Positions 44,728 to 56,900 of a DNA stretch of 64,000 nt are shown here, piece by piece. A program made the position numbers and the translations under genes. How positions within the stretch are numbered: position 1 is the first letter of the stretch; each line of letters opens with the position of its first letter. Source of the stretch: Guyanagaster necrorhizus. Taxonomy: Eukaryota > Basidiomycota > Agaricomycetes > Agaricales > Physalacriaceae. The notes beneath the pieces were generated by a model. It ran no database searches. It was not told where the DNA came from and saw only the letters and a list, made by a program, of their open reading frames with translations. The stretch is from assembly GCF_019112545.1 (NCBI RefSeq), contig NW_025064909.1:275023-339022 (forward strand), in the 5' to 3' direction.

Positions 44728-47700
44728 TCAGAGTTCAAGACCCAACAGCCTGATCATGTGAGTCATCTTCTCCTTCCCTAAGGCCTTTGTGAAGATGTCA
44801 GCATGCATGTCTTCTGTGTGAAGATATTCAACATGTATGTGCCCCCACTCAACCTTGTCTTGTAACCAGTAGAAGTGGAGGTCAAGATGTTTGACATGAC
44901 TGTGATGATCAGAATTGTGAGCAACAGAGAGAGCAGACTGGTTGTCGATCAGCAGTGGTGATGGCGACAGATGATGGAAGCCAAATTCTGTGAATGGGTT
45001 TTGCAGCCACAGAATTTCCTGTCCAGCAGAGATGGCAGCCACATATTCAGCCTCTGTGGTCGATAAGGTTACTATAGATTGTAGCTGACTCATCCAGCTG
45101 ACTGCACCTGTGCCCATCTTGATAACATATCCTGAGGTCGAGCACCCATTGTCTGGGTTTCCACCATGATCTGCATCTGTGTATGTTTTGAACAGGTCTG
45201 AGTTTGTAGCATCAGGTGAATATGTCAATTTTAGGTTGATTGTTCCCTTTATGTATCTGAGGAGGCATTTCAGGGCCTCCCAATGCCTCAATCCAGGGTT
45301 TTTGCTGAAATGTGATAGGACACTGATTGCAAAGACTATGTCAGGATGAGTGGCGATGGCCAGATAAGCTACAGAGCCAAGGATCTAGAGATATGGGATG
45401 TGCCACATGGTTTCCCATTCCTCTGGAGTAGCAGGGGACATTGAGCTGGATAGCTTAGTGTGTGGATCAAGAGGAGTACTGACACTGTTACAGTCAGACA
45501 TTCTGGTACATTTTAGGATTTTTTGGATGTACTGTGGTTGAGAGAGTGTGAGTGTTCAGTTTACATGGTCTCTGTATATTTTGACACTGAAGAGGAATGA
45601 AGTTGGACCTAGATCATGAAGTTTGAAGTGCTTCTTGAGATCATTGACAACATGTTGTGCAGACTCTATGGACTTTGCAGCAATTGTTACATTGTTGACA
45701 AACACTGGAACAATAATCTGAGCATCATCTCCCTTGTACACTCATATGCTGTGTTCACAGCATACTCTGTTAAAGCCCATCTTGGTCATAGCACTGTGGA
45801 GCTTTTTGTGCCATTCATATCCAGCCTGCTTCAGTCCATAGATGGACTTGAAGAGATGAAGCACCCAGCTCTTGTCCTTTGTCTCGAATCCCTCTGGTTG
45901 TTGAAGGTATACCTCCTCTTTTAGATCATCATTCAGAAACACTGATGAGATGTCCACACTCCAGAGCTCTAGGTCCTCAAGTGCAGCAAGAGTGAGGACT
46001 GTTCAGATAGCTGCCTATTTTGGAGTAGAAGAGAAGGTTTCAGTGTAGTCAAAACCTGGCCACTGTGAGTACTCTTTTGTGACATAGCATGTCTTGTAGC
46101 ATTCAATGGATCCATCAGTTACACTTCACTTTGAAGACCCATTTTCCACTTATAGCCTTTCACCCTGGAGGGAGCTTCACAAGCTCAAAGGTGCCACTCT
46201 TCTGCAGTGCATTCAATTCCTGCTGAGCTGCCTCATACCATTTTTCACTTTCCTCTTCTGGCTGAGTCATCACCTCTGCAAGTGTCTTTGGTTCATCATT
46301 GGGTGCAGATGCTTGGTTTGCCATCTCTACTGCTGTCTGAAATGCAAGCTCAAGAGCTTCTGTATATGTGATATAATCATCATCATGCAATACAAAGGTC
46401 ATTCCTGCAACAACATCTGTCTCAGTAAGCTTTGGCTCAGCAGTAGTTTCATTAATGGGATCAGAAAGGGGTTCATCTGAGTCTGATGAGTTTATCGCAT
46501 TGGTGCCAGAATGTTTACAGTGAAAACTATGTCCAGTGTTTGGAGATGAGATTATAAGACCTTTAGAGTCATATTGTGGCTCGAAGCATGCCCAAGGATG
46601 TAAAAGTGGTAAAGAGAGTGTAGGAGATATCAGAAGACTTGATAGTGGAGTAAAAGGTGATTCTGGAAGTGTTTGCATATTTGATAGAGTGGATAGAGCT
46701 GGCAAAGATGGTGATGATGATGATGATGGGAGTTGCTCAGATGGTGGAGATAGCTTATCAGTAGGTATGTTCTCTCCCCCTTGATGAGGCATCACTGCAT
46801 CAGATATAGCAGTATCTGTGCTGTTATATCTGTTTGTGAGAGATGTATCATCACCAAGAGGATTTATAATATTTTTGTGATTTCTAGAAAATACACACTC
46901 ATCGAATACAGCATGGCTGGAGGTGATGAACCACTGTGTAGAAGGATTCCAGAATAGCCAGCCTTTTACTCCCTCTGGTTATTCAACAAAGATATATTTT
47001 TGGGTGTGTGACTCTAATGCTTGACATCCCTTTTTTCATACTAGCATATATGCAAGACATCCAAACACATGAAAGTGGGATATATCTGGTTTTTGGTGAT
47101 TTGGATCCCATTCTATGAAGAGTGTGGTGTTTGAAAGAGGATCTGTGGAAATGTGATTTCAGACATGAATGAATACTTGGAGAGTGAGGTTTTAAAATGA
47201 TGGTGGGAGATGTGACTCATTTAGCATGGCAGTGATGGCCTCTGCAATTGTGCGGTTGGCTCGTTCTGCTGTGCCATTCTGGTATAGTTCATCGGGTTCA
47301 GTATATTGCCTTTTGATCTCATGCTCAGCACAGAAGTCGACAAACTCCTTTCCCATATATTCACTGCCTTTATCTTCCTGAAACTCAATGATTTTGAGTC
47401 CTGGGTGGATATTCTCTGCATATGCTTTGAACTGCTTGAAGGCATTAAAGGCATCACTTTTATACTTCAGAGGTGTGACAGCCCAAGTGTCAGATGCACT
47501 GCAGATGAATGTTATCCAGTAGCGATAGCCCTCTGGAGTTGCAACAGGCATTAGACCTTTGATATCACTGTATACTTGCTCAAGAAGGTGTTTCTTCCAC
47601 TCTGAGGGGCCACAAGAAACATTGTGATGATGCTGTTTACCAACAAGGCATGGTATGCAGATAGGATCAGTTGGGGGATCTGACTCTCACTTCATTCCAG

Positions 47701-49135
47701 TTACTAGCTGCTTTGTATGCATGTGCCATATAGTGTCCATGTTTCAATGACAGCAATGTCTGTGCCAAAGTGTGTTGTCTATCTGGCAGATACTTGTAGA
47801 GCTTGAGTTTGCAATGATAGTGGTCAATTTTGAGAATGAATATGTGGTAGCATTGATATAGCCAATATTACTCTTGTTTACAGTTGCTGTGAATCAGATC
47901 TTTTCACTCTGGCTGAAAGTGACATCTGATCCAGCGATTGAGATCCTAAATCCCTTTTCCCATGTAAGATGATAGGGTGATAAGAGATTACTTTTCAATG
48001 CTGGTACATGTAATGTATCAAGAAGTTCCATCACTGAGCCTTTCTCCCTCTGAATCTCTGGCTCCAATACTACTGACTCAATCCCTGCTGAATAAATGAC
48101 TGAATTGTCTGCAAGACAAATGGGAACAACATGTGGAGTATAGAGTCAGAACCATTGTCGGTGAGGGGTCATATGATAAGAAGCACCTGCATCAGTATTC
48201 CAATGAGGCACAGCAAGTGATGATAAATCAGTACTTGCTTGGCTAGCAGTCTTCTCCTTCATCTTGGCAGAGTTAGCAGCTTCCGAGTCCTTCTTTCCAG
48301 CCCCCTTGTGATGATGCTTCCCAGCAGCACAGTCAGCAGCACATTCACAGTCTCATTTAAGTGAAAACTTCTTGGTTATACATTCTTCTTCTGCATGATT
48401 CTCACAAAGGCACCATCCACATTTTGCAGCAGCATTGGTAGCCTGATTTGTGGCTGAATGAAAAGGTGTGGCTTTGAGAGTGACAGAGACTGCTGGATCA
48501 CCAGCATGCAGCTTCTGATTGTTTTCTTCATTGTAAAATGCAGTGTGGAGTCCTTCAAGAGTGAGTTTATCAGAGAGAAGGAATAGTGATGTGATGAAGT
48601 TTCCAAATTCAGGCTGAGGGAGTGCACAAATCAGGGCTATAATGAGAAGCTCTTCTTCTAACTGCTGGATGCCAAAATGAGCAGGATGCAGAGCACAGAT
48701 ATGACTCATGATTTGAGTGTGCTGACTGGCAAGGTCTGGAAGTGATTCTTTTGTCTCCTTCTTAAGATTGAAGAAGCTGTCATAGGCTACAAATCGAGTT
48801 GCTGGTTTTCTTTGCTGATGGTGTGTCTTTAATATGTCCCACATCCTCTCTGGATTGTCAAGACAGCCCTTGACATGAGCCTTCTGGGATTCATCAAGGC
48901 AGAGGTAGATTGTGCCAGCAGCTGATACCTGAGTTTTCTTCCAGTCCTTTCAGTCCTTCCTCTCCTGGTATGTTGGCTTCTCAGGGTCTGCAAACTCTGG
49001 TTCAGGGTTATAGCCAACGGTGATAAGGTACTCACAGCGAGTTTTGAGTAGAGCTGACATGTTTTCTTCCCACTCACCATAGTTGGAGGCATTTAGATTG
49101 TCAAAGCCTTTTTTGATTGTGTTGAAAGATGGCAT
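44728..49135 (-). pseudogene. Co-H gag-pol polyprotein, lightly decayed
   Basis: Gag starts MPSFNTIKKGFDNLN at 49,135 and includes a UBN2-type domain (MWDILKTHHQ; PDLASQHTQI). A zinc-knuckle-like CGWCLCENHAEEEC lies at about 48,390-48,430, and the protease near 48,170-48,200 (NTDAGASYHMT). The integrase core at about 47,190-47,590 has YSDIKG, QEDKGSEYMGKEF and YQNGTAERANRTI, giving D, D and E. A long Ser/Pro-rich linker spans 46,540-46,795. RT at about 45,560-46,130 includes VSVFLNDDLKEEVYLQQPEG; the catalytic motif is FVNN at 45,691-45,702. RNase H at 44,728-45,290 is fully open (TDADHGG; STTEAEYVA; HVKHLDLHFYW; LHTEDMHADIFTKAL). About fifteen stops, mostly of C-to-T type. Confidence 0.93.
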
Positions 49136-49229
49136 AATGTATGTGGTGATATCGTTTCAGTAGTGAAATGACTGATGGAGAGATAGCAGGGCACAAGCAG
49201 GATGTGAAGAAAAAAACTTGAAATAGGCC

Positions 49230-49251
49230 TTAAAGTGTGGGGCCTATAATC
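49230..49251 (-). promoter_or_regulatory. Co-H primer-binding site (half-tRNA-iMet type)
   Basis: Directly after the 5' LTR the minus strand reads ATTATAGGCCCCACACTT, nearly the same as Co-C's ATTATGGGCCCC. This fits the half-tRNA-iMet primer used by Drosophila copia. Confidence 0.5.
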
Positions 49252-49400
49252 TGTTGCAGGCAGGTTACTTTTACACAGTGGATAATAGGCCAGACTGAGT
49301 ACAATGGTCAATTGCTTAAAGGCAATTGACCATCGACTCAGGACAAAACTGTCTATGCTTATATAAGGTTGACATCAGATACTTGTGTCATCCCACAACA
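49252..49400 (-). repeat. Co-H 5' LTR
   Basis: 149 bp with a TATA-like ttatataa near 49,360 (minus strand), lacking the duplication present in its partner. Followed by ATACC. Confidence 0.93.
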
Positions 49401-50400
49401 ATACCAGCATCTAGTGGCTGGACATATGAAGTTATATTGAGCTTGAAGAACTCCAGCTTTGTGTTATGAGATGTATAAGTGATAGAATATTCTCAAAAGT
49501 TGTCTAAGGTCAGCAGAACCTGCCACATCTCTCTCTTTATCTTTAAATCAAATATCTTCATCCACTTCATAAATAGTTTGCTCATCACCTAGGTCTTCTT
49601 GTTGTTTCAATAATAGAATCCTATTGCTGTCAAGCTCTTTTTCTTGAAACACTATAGCTGCTTTAACTTTCCAATGAAAACAACTGGCATCTGCTCACTT
49701 CTATCTGCATTCACAGCAAAACACATGGTAATACAGAACTTGTCCCACTTCCATCCACTCATAGGACCAGATGCTAAGGTATGATCTGAGATAGCAAAGA
49801 TGACAAGATCAGATTCATCAATGTTTTATCTGTCCTGCATTGCATATTTCACTATAATGCTGTGAAGATATATATGTTCTTTTTTCACTGCCATCATATC
49901 CACTGAGCCTGCTTCTCCATACTACTGAATCTTCTGAATCTATCATACTTTGCAGAATGATCTCAATCATTCCTCTCCTTTCAAACACTGATTCTTTGGA
50001 ACATCCATCAGATTTTTAATCTGATTTCACTTCTCTATCAGCATTGCACCAGTTACAGTCTCACCTCAGAGCTGCATGTTCTAATATCAAGATACAACAG
50101 CACATTCTATATCAGGTCAGATAACAATGCAAGACTTTTTAGATGATAGTGCATTAGAGTTCTTATTTGCATGCTGTTCAATTTTTATATAAGATGCTAG
50201 TTTCCATGAAAGAGTTGGTTGTGTAAAGAGCAGTGTATCTTTCTTTCAATTTGCAAAATGTGCCACAATGTCAGCATATCAATGGGAAGAATGGTCATTA
50301 ACATGTTTGAATACTACAAGCCAGTCTCCTGTTGTGAGGTCTGGATGGGAGGTCTGCTTTAGAGGCTAAGCTAATGTGTACATTGAGACTTTCTTCTTTT

Positions 50401-50871
50401 TGTCATAATTTTAGCCTCTAAATCATGTCTGGCTGCCTCAGCTTATAGCTTGATCAGAAGCTGCCTTAGCTTGTAGTTTGATCAGAGACCAATAATACTC
50501 AGCTGTCTTAGCTGGATTTGAGGCACTGAGATACAGGCTTTGTGCCTGATCACCAAGACTTTTCTATACAGTATATAAGTCAGTAGTATACAGGGATATG
50601 TCTCAGTTTTGAGTTAAGGTCAATATACCAATCAAACTCCTAAACTCTTAATGTGACTACCACTTTAGTATCAATACTGGCAGTTGTACTCTATCAACTC
50701 CTATACCTCCCTCTCCTTATCATCATCCCAAAACATCATTACTCTCATCCTTCTGCTTTATCTTCAGTTAATGTTAGACTCCAGCTGTTGCAGTGCATTA
50801 TATTTGTAATTATTTGGTTGTCACCTGACACTTCTGTTTTGTGTGCTCATATAGATTCTCAGGTTTAGCAC
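50401..50871 (+). repeat. X3: X-family LTR upstream of the Pogo transposase
   Basis: Starts TGTCATAATTTTAGCCTC and contains tatataag near 50,573 followed by AGTTTTGAGTTAA, in the same layout as X2. The right end is uncertain: a similarity to X2's terminal part ends near 50,780, and GTTTAGCACA (50,862-50,871) is the nearest plausible terminus. No matching target duplication found. It begins 18 bp upstream of the transposase ATG. Confidence 0.5.
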
Positions 50872-51460
50872 ATAGTTTTCATGTTAGTTTAGAAGGCATG
50901 TTTATAGAGATATAGGCTGAGCTACTTTATAATAATTTTTTTTGTGTTTGTTATAGTCCATACAAACAAATTATATTCTTTATTGTTCTAATACATGCAT
51001 AATGTCATATCAGCTTACTACAATTTTGGATCTGACAATGCATTTCTAGTCTATTTCTCTGCTCTCTGACTGCATTCCAGCCCAATCTGTATGCAAAGTC
51101 AGATTTATGCATTTCAGTATCATGCATTTTGAGATAGTCAACTGTATATAAGATTATATGACTCTAGAGACAATGTCTGTGATAGATAAAGCAAATTTAA
51201 TTTTCATTATTGCTTTTTTATAAAACAAGTGACTTTTGTTTTATTTTTAAAAATCAGAAATTAACTATCTTAATTAGGATTATCAAAATCCATTGACTTT
51301 ATGGAAGTCTTTTTAAGATTCTGATACAAATGTGTATAAACCATCAATGATTGAAGCAGTTCATTTTTTGTTGAACATCTTATCTAAAGTAGTAATCAGA
51401 TGAAGATTATTTTACAGACACTCAAGATAATATCAGCCTTATTCTTCAAGCTCTGACAGA
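50872..51460. other. Unassigned AT-rich stretch
   Basis: No coding signal. Composition shifts to strongly AT-rich from about 51,180. ACAGA at 51,456-51,460 is the target duplication of the following solo LTR. The left Pogo inverted repeat should lie in this area if the transposon is complete, but I cannot identify it. Confidence 0.35.
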
Positions 51461-51929
51461 TGTTAGATTCAAGCTGCATATGACTATAAACATGTGATAA
51501 ACTGTTGTCACTTTGCACTTTGAGTGAAATGGCAGAGTTCACTAATGTGAATATTAATCAATATGCTACAAGGCCTTATGATTGGCTCAAGAGTAGAATA
51601 GTGTGAAGATAAACTTTAGCTCAAAGCTAGAGATTACTAGTGAGAGTGAGCCTCCTTATATAGTATACATAATGAAGATAAATATATGACTGCCTATTGT
51701 ACATTTTTAGATCCTGGTGCTCATTGTTCTTGAGCATTACTACTGTACACAAAAGATTGATTGTGTGTCATCAAGGGCTGATCACTACATTGGAGGATAA
51801 TGATGGATTGGCTTGCCTTGTGATGACTAAGCTTCTCCCATGGTCCTAAGTGCTGGCTTGATGCTCTGACTAAGCATAAATAGGAGTTAATTTATAGAAA
51901 AGAGAATAAAAGTAGAAAGAATCATAACA
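51461..51929 (-). repeat. Gypsy solo LTR
   Basis: 469 bp, TGTTATGATTCTTTC to GAATCTAACA on the minus strand, flanked by ACAGA at 51,456-51,460 and 51,930-51,934. It has tatataag and, 34 nt downstream, AGCTTTGAGCTAA like the full elements. Closest in the window to the Gy-A0 LTR. With no internal region it is the product of LTR-LTR recombination. Confidence 0.93.
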
Positions 51930-51934
51930 ACAGA

Positions 51935-52773
51935 GAAGTAGTGGCTAAAAGAATATCATATACAAAAAGTGAGTATTACAAGCATGATTATGATGCTCTG
52001 TAACATCAATTAATAGAGACATACAACACACATAGAGTACAGATCTCTATAGTCCTAAACAAATATGAAAAAAAAAAATTTCAGCTTAAAAAGCTAATAC
52101 TAGTGCTGACTTTGCCAGTATCTATAGAACACATGTAATTAATTCTGTAATAGTTAGAAGTCCATTTCTATTTTGAAACAATAGCTTAATGGTGAATTTC
52201 AAATATGATAACAAAACAGATCATTAAGCTCAATGATGAGCTTAGTCAAGCCATTACCTAAATAGATAGAAGCAATATCAAGGTTTCTTTGTGATTAATA
52301 CTTGACAATAGATAAAAGCTCTAAGTCTCACTTTTACTCCTATAATCATCATCTCAAGTCCACTACATCACAATGTGTTCAGAATCTTCTATGTATTAAA
52401 ACTTGATATTCATATTTAAGCTCAATGATGAGCTTAGTCAGGCTATTACCTAAATAAGTAAGAAATGATATCAAGAGTAGCATTCTTTGTGCTTAATGTC
52501 AATGAGTTCAATTGTTTACATTCCATCTATTTCTGTACACTTTGAGACTATGAATATATTCAGAAAATAGTCTGATTAGATTTTATGGCTGTTAGTTTTC
52601 ATCCAGATGCTGACAGACTATAATATGATTCTATTCATTTAAAGCTTTATTTTACAAAGAATATTTGATATAAATAAAGTATTATTCTTAATTAAACTCT
52701 ATGCTCACAATGAGTGATACACTCATCTCATTTAAGATCACACTTATCTATGACTATTCTTTCTTTGAAAAAA
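51935..52773. other. AT-rich non-coding region with a direct repeat of a hairpin unit
   Basis: About 840 bp without coding signal. A unit of roughly 80 bp occurs at about 52,226-52,310 and again at about 52,419-52,505. It starts with TAAGCTCAATGATGAGCTTA, a perfect 8-bp inverted repeat around ATGA, followed by gtcaRgcYattacctaaataR. The region ends with ACATT, the left target duplication of Co-C. Confidence 0.55.
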
Positions 52774-52778
52774 ACATT

Positions 52779-52988
52779 TATTAAACATAGGAATAGTATG
52801 ATATGCATATACTTGCTTGCCTATTTGATATTCTTTTCTTTTTTGGCATGTCACATCATTCTGCACATCTCAGCTTTCAACTATAACACTGAAATTAATG
52901 TTATGATATTTTATCCTAATGTCTATTCTCTTCCAAAACTTTTTTTCTTGTTCACCATATCTGTGCTTCTACCTCATTAACTCCAATA
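52779..52988 (+). repeat. Co-C 5' LTR
   Basis: 210 bp; starts TATTAAACATAGG (TG mutated to TA; the 3' copy has TG) and ends AACTCCAATA (3' copy: AACTCCAACA). It serves as the uninterrupted reference for placing the two insertions in the 3' LTR. Confidence 0.92.
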
Positions 52989-53006
52989 GATTATGGGCCC
53001 CACTAC
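52989..53006 (+). promoter_or_regulatory. Co-C primer-binding site (half-tRNA-iMet type)
   Basis: GATTATGGGCCCCAC directly follows the LTR. ATTATGGGCCC is very close to the copia primer site GGTTATGGGCCC that pairs with a cleaved tRNA-iMet. The gag ATG (52,993) lies inside this motif, so the start may instead be the next Met (53,011). Confidence 0.6.
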
Positions 53007-53995
53007 CAGCATGTCCACAACAACTGAAATAAAGCTAGTTAGCATGACAAAGCTTGTGGATGATGGATCAAACTGGATAGCATTTTCAAAGAAGCTCACC
53101 ATCAAGTTCCTAGATAAGAGCCTTGGCCAGCACCTCCAAGAAACAGCTCACATACCCCTGCACCCTGTCAAGCACAAGAGAAACTTCTACTGGTCTTCTG
53201 ATACTACATTTTCACATCCACTCTCAGATAATGACCTAGATAAGCTGGAGAATAAGCTGAAGGAATATGAGCAGAAAGAGGCAAAGATACATAATATCAT
53301 TTACAAAACCATTTCCAACTCTACCTTCAATGAGATCAAAGATGAGGCAACAGCTGCCCTTGTCTGGAAGAAGCTCATCACTGTCATGACTGGCAAGAGT
53401 GATCTCATGTGAGAGCACCTCCTTACTCAGCTTGGAAATATGACATGCCCTGATGAAGGCAATATGCATGAACATCTTGCCAAAATGAAAGTCCTCCATG
53501 AACAAATTGAAGGGATGGGTCTAAAGATTGAAGACAATCAGTGCACTGTGATAATCCAAAAATCACTTTCACCTTTCTATGATCATATCTGTCACATCCT
53601 CTCTGCTGCCAGAAAGTTTACTGAAAAGACTCTAACATCAGACATCCTAATTGCAGCTCTGCATGAAGAATGGGATGAGGAGATTGCATCAAAGGCTACT
53701 GCTGAAAATGTAGCAATGTCTGCTCAATGGCAGAGCAAAGAGAAGGGCCAGAGCTCTGGAGAGAAGTTGAAAAAAAGACCTGATTGATCTCATCTCAAAT
53801 GCACAAACTCAGCATATGGTAGAACTGGCCACCTCATTGCAGATTATTGGTGCAAAGGTGGTGGAAAGACAGAACAAGGCTCAGCTTCAAAAAAGAACAA
53901 GACTAAGGAGAAGAAAAAGATAAAAGAGTCAGCATCTGCAGCTATTGATGAAAGTGATGATGAACATGTTATCACTATTATAGCTGATGACAATG
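52993..53995 (+). pseudogene. Co-C gag
   Basis: Open for 139 codons from 52,993 (MGPTTSMSTTTEIKLV; LVDDGSNWIAFSKKL, a fungal copia gag N-terminus), then a TGA at 53,410, then open again 53,440-53,787 (LAKMKVLHEQIEGMG; SDILIAALHEEWDEE). A knuckle region near 53,800-53,870 reads CTNSAYGRTGHLIADYWCKGGG, with the CX2C pair degraded. The single TGA is most simply a decayed CGA. Confidence 0.85.
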
Positions 53996-56900
53996 ATCAC
54001 AAGAATATGGCATTGATATACACATCTGATTATAGAGCTGAGGGTGATGCCTATGCAGCAAAAAGGGAGAACATTATAGCATTAGCAGATTGTGGAGCAT
54101 CGAAAATATACTCATCTGAACATCAGAGGTTTAAAAACTATATCAAAACTAAACTGAAGCCCATCAAAGCTGTAAATGGCCAAGTTTTCTATGCAATAGG
54201 AAAAGAAAATCTTTGACTACCACTTCTTATAGAAAAGGGACAGAAACCCACTATTGTGAGTTTTCAAAATGCATATCATGCACTGAAAATAGCCTACACC
54301 CTTATATCACTCTCACAAGTCAGTCATGCTGGATTTTCCATCCATATCAAACTCTCTGACCACATCATGGCCAGACACTAAGATCATTGCAAAAATCCCC
54401 AAAGCTGGTGAATTACACATAATCTCAATCTCAAATGCACAGCAAACTATGGCAGCCAAATCAGGCATTGCTATAGAGGCAGGTAAGCTCAAGGTGAACA
54501 TCACTGAGCTACATAATATTTGTGTTCACCAAAGTCACACTGCTCTTCACTGCATATATGTCAATGGCTATATCAAAGAAATCAAGCTTGATCTTAACTC
54601 CAAACCAGAATTTTGCAAGATCTGTGTGAAGGCCAAAGCAAAGCACAAGCTATTCTCAAAATAAGACCGATATGAATATGTCAAAAATAGCAGTAACAAG
54701 ATTGTCAGAAATCTGATGGGCCCAATGTCTGTGGCATCACTAGAGGGAGCTCACTATGCCTGCACATTTCATGACCTACACACCCATGAATCAAAATCTG
54801 AATACTTATCAAAGAAATCAGATACCTTTGAGTCATATAAACATTATGAGATATAGATCAAGATTCAGCAAGGCATAAAGGTCATCAAGATCCTTGGTAT
54901 GAATCAAGGGGGAGAATTCACTAGCAAAGAGTTTGGTCAGCATCTCAAATTGAAGGGGACTGTTTGATACCTTAATGTACATGATTTCTCACAGTCAAAT
55001 GGGATTGCTGAATGTTCAAATGGCTATCTGATAGACACAACTAGAGCTTTCTTAATCAGTTCAGGGTTACCAAAATACCTCTGAGCTGAAGCTCATCAGC
55101 ATGCCAAATGGATCTACAATCACACCTCAACAAAAGTGATACTATCAGGGAAAACCCCATTCAAAATGGCAACTGGCAGGAAGCCTAACATCTCAGGTCT
55201 TCACCCTTGGGGATGCCAATGCTGGATCTGAGTAAAAGCATCAGAGAAGCTTGAGGAGCATGCTATTGAAACTCACTTTGTGGATATTGATACTGAAGCC
55301 AGAGGCTGGAGAGTTTACTGGCTCAAAAAGTGAAAAGTCAGTATCGAACATGATGTATACTTCAGCAAGAATGATCTAACTCCACAATCATTTATAGTCA
55401 AGGGGGAGGATGAAGATACCAATCCTATTGTCTCAAAGTCATCAACTGCTTCTAAACCCTTCAAAAATCTAACAGATGAACCACTCACAGAAACTCATCC
55501 AGAGCATCCTGAATCTTCACTCACAAATATAGAATCTGATTCTATCCCTCAAGCCAGCCACTCTAAGCGATCTGCAGCCCTAAAACCTGGTCAACTCACA
55601 CTCCCAAACTTGTGCAAACATTCCACCACAGCTGGAATTGCAGCAACAGCACTTGAAGATGAGTCAGAATCAGATGATGATGATGAACTAGACAGCTACT
55701 CACCAGTCAACTATGCTATGATAGTGGATGTCAAACCAGTAACTATGAAGAAAGCACTGAGTGATCCTGATGAAAGGAAATGGTGCAAGTCAATGCTTGC
55801 AGAGATAAGGCAGTGTGAGAAGAAGAAAGTATGAGAGGTGATGAAAAGAGAAGATATTTCCACAGATGCAAATATTATAGGTACAAGGTTTGTCTACTGG
55901 ATCAAATAAAACAAAACTGGTGAGCCTGAAAAGGCTAAATCTCATTTTGTAGCTCAAGGATTCTCTCAGATCTAAGGCATTGACTACTTCAACATCTATG
56001 CTCCAGTTGTCCATCTTTCCACTCTCCACATCCTACTCTCTATAGCCACCTCTCAAAATGCAATTAAAGACCAAGCCAATATCAAAAATGCATATCTGCA
56101 TGCTGATATCACTGAGGAAATCTATATCAAGTTCTCAAACAGATATAAAGAATTCTTTACAATCTCAAAACACCTCAAAGGCCAGAATATTTATGCTAAG
56201 CTGTGCAAATATCTATATAGCACAAAACAAGCAGGACATAAATGGTATCAGACCCTGAAGGCAATGATAATCTCTCTAAGATTCACTATCAGCAATGCAG
56301 ATGAGGCTTTTTTCTACCAGATTGAATCAGAGACCAAATATACCATTGTTGCAGTTGCCACAGATGATTTCACTATCATCACAGACTCCCAAAATGAATC
56401 AGACTGATTCAAATGAGAAATAGGCTCACATTTTGAGCTAGTTGATCTCAGACCCATACATTGGCTCTTGGGGATGCATATCACTCAGAACTGAGAAAAG
56501 TGCACCATCAGCATTGGACAGCCAGCCTACATTGATCAGATTGCAAAACAATTCAGAGTGCAGAACATGGCACCATTTGCAACACTAATAGAAGCAAATC
56601 TTGATCTAAACCCAGATTTACCCTCCATATCCATAGAATCTGTTACACCACATGAAAAAGCACTCTATCATGAGCTGCTAGGGTCCCTCATGTATGTCAC
56701 AGTTGGATCTCACCCTGAAATCAGCTATCTGGTATCAGCATTATCACAATTCATGGAAGACCCACATTCAACTCACTTAAAAGCAGGATTTCAAGTCTTC
56801 CATTACTTCAAGGGTACATGCAATCAATGGCTCATAATCAGTGGTCCTGGTATCAGTCCTAAGAGCTATCATGATATAGCATACACCAACTAGCCTGGGT

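Larger units (their letters stand above)
44503..49400 (-). mobile_element. Co-H: Ty1/copia element inside the Pogo transposase
   Basis: LTRs of 203 bp (44,503-44,705) and 149 bp (49,252-49,400), TGTTGCAGGC to CACAACA in plus-strand reading, with ATACC at 44,498-44,502 and 49,401-49,405. The 54-bp length difference comes from an internal duplication in the left LTR. The single polyprotein on the minus strand is the most legible in the window. Confidence 0.96.
43558..50383 (-). pseudogene. Pogo/Fot1-type transposase (DDE_1), split by Co-H
   Basis: Start ATG at 50,381-50,383 (MYTLA...). The N-terminus has a DNA-binding HTH region (DLTTGDWLVVFKHV; YADIVAHF) and a Tc5-like HTH (GETVTGAMLIEK; EAGSVDMMAVKKEH). 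The DDE_1 catalytic domain follows: NIDES, MSGWKWDKFCITMCFAVNAD, LLTLDNF and QPLDAGI carry the three catalytic Asp. Copia Co-H is inserted right after the third Asp codon pair (ATACC both sides). The rest resumes at 44,497 with CCFKTYYW, a C-terminal helical region and an acidic tail. The stop is TAA at 43,558-43,560. Stops arise mostly from CAG, CGA and TGG. Without Co-H about 640 codons. Cut-and-paste transposase, Tc1/mariner superfamily. Confidence 0.88.

Noticed and set aside
46160..46795. Ser/Pro-rich 211-codon ORF as a separate adhesin-like gene
   Set aside because: It is the linker between integrase and RT in the Co-H polyprotein, in frame with both.
52714..52980. 88-codon hydrophobic ORF resembling a membrane protein
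   Set aside because: It lies almost entirely in the Co-C 5' LTR and is broken in the 3' LTR.
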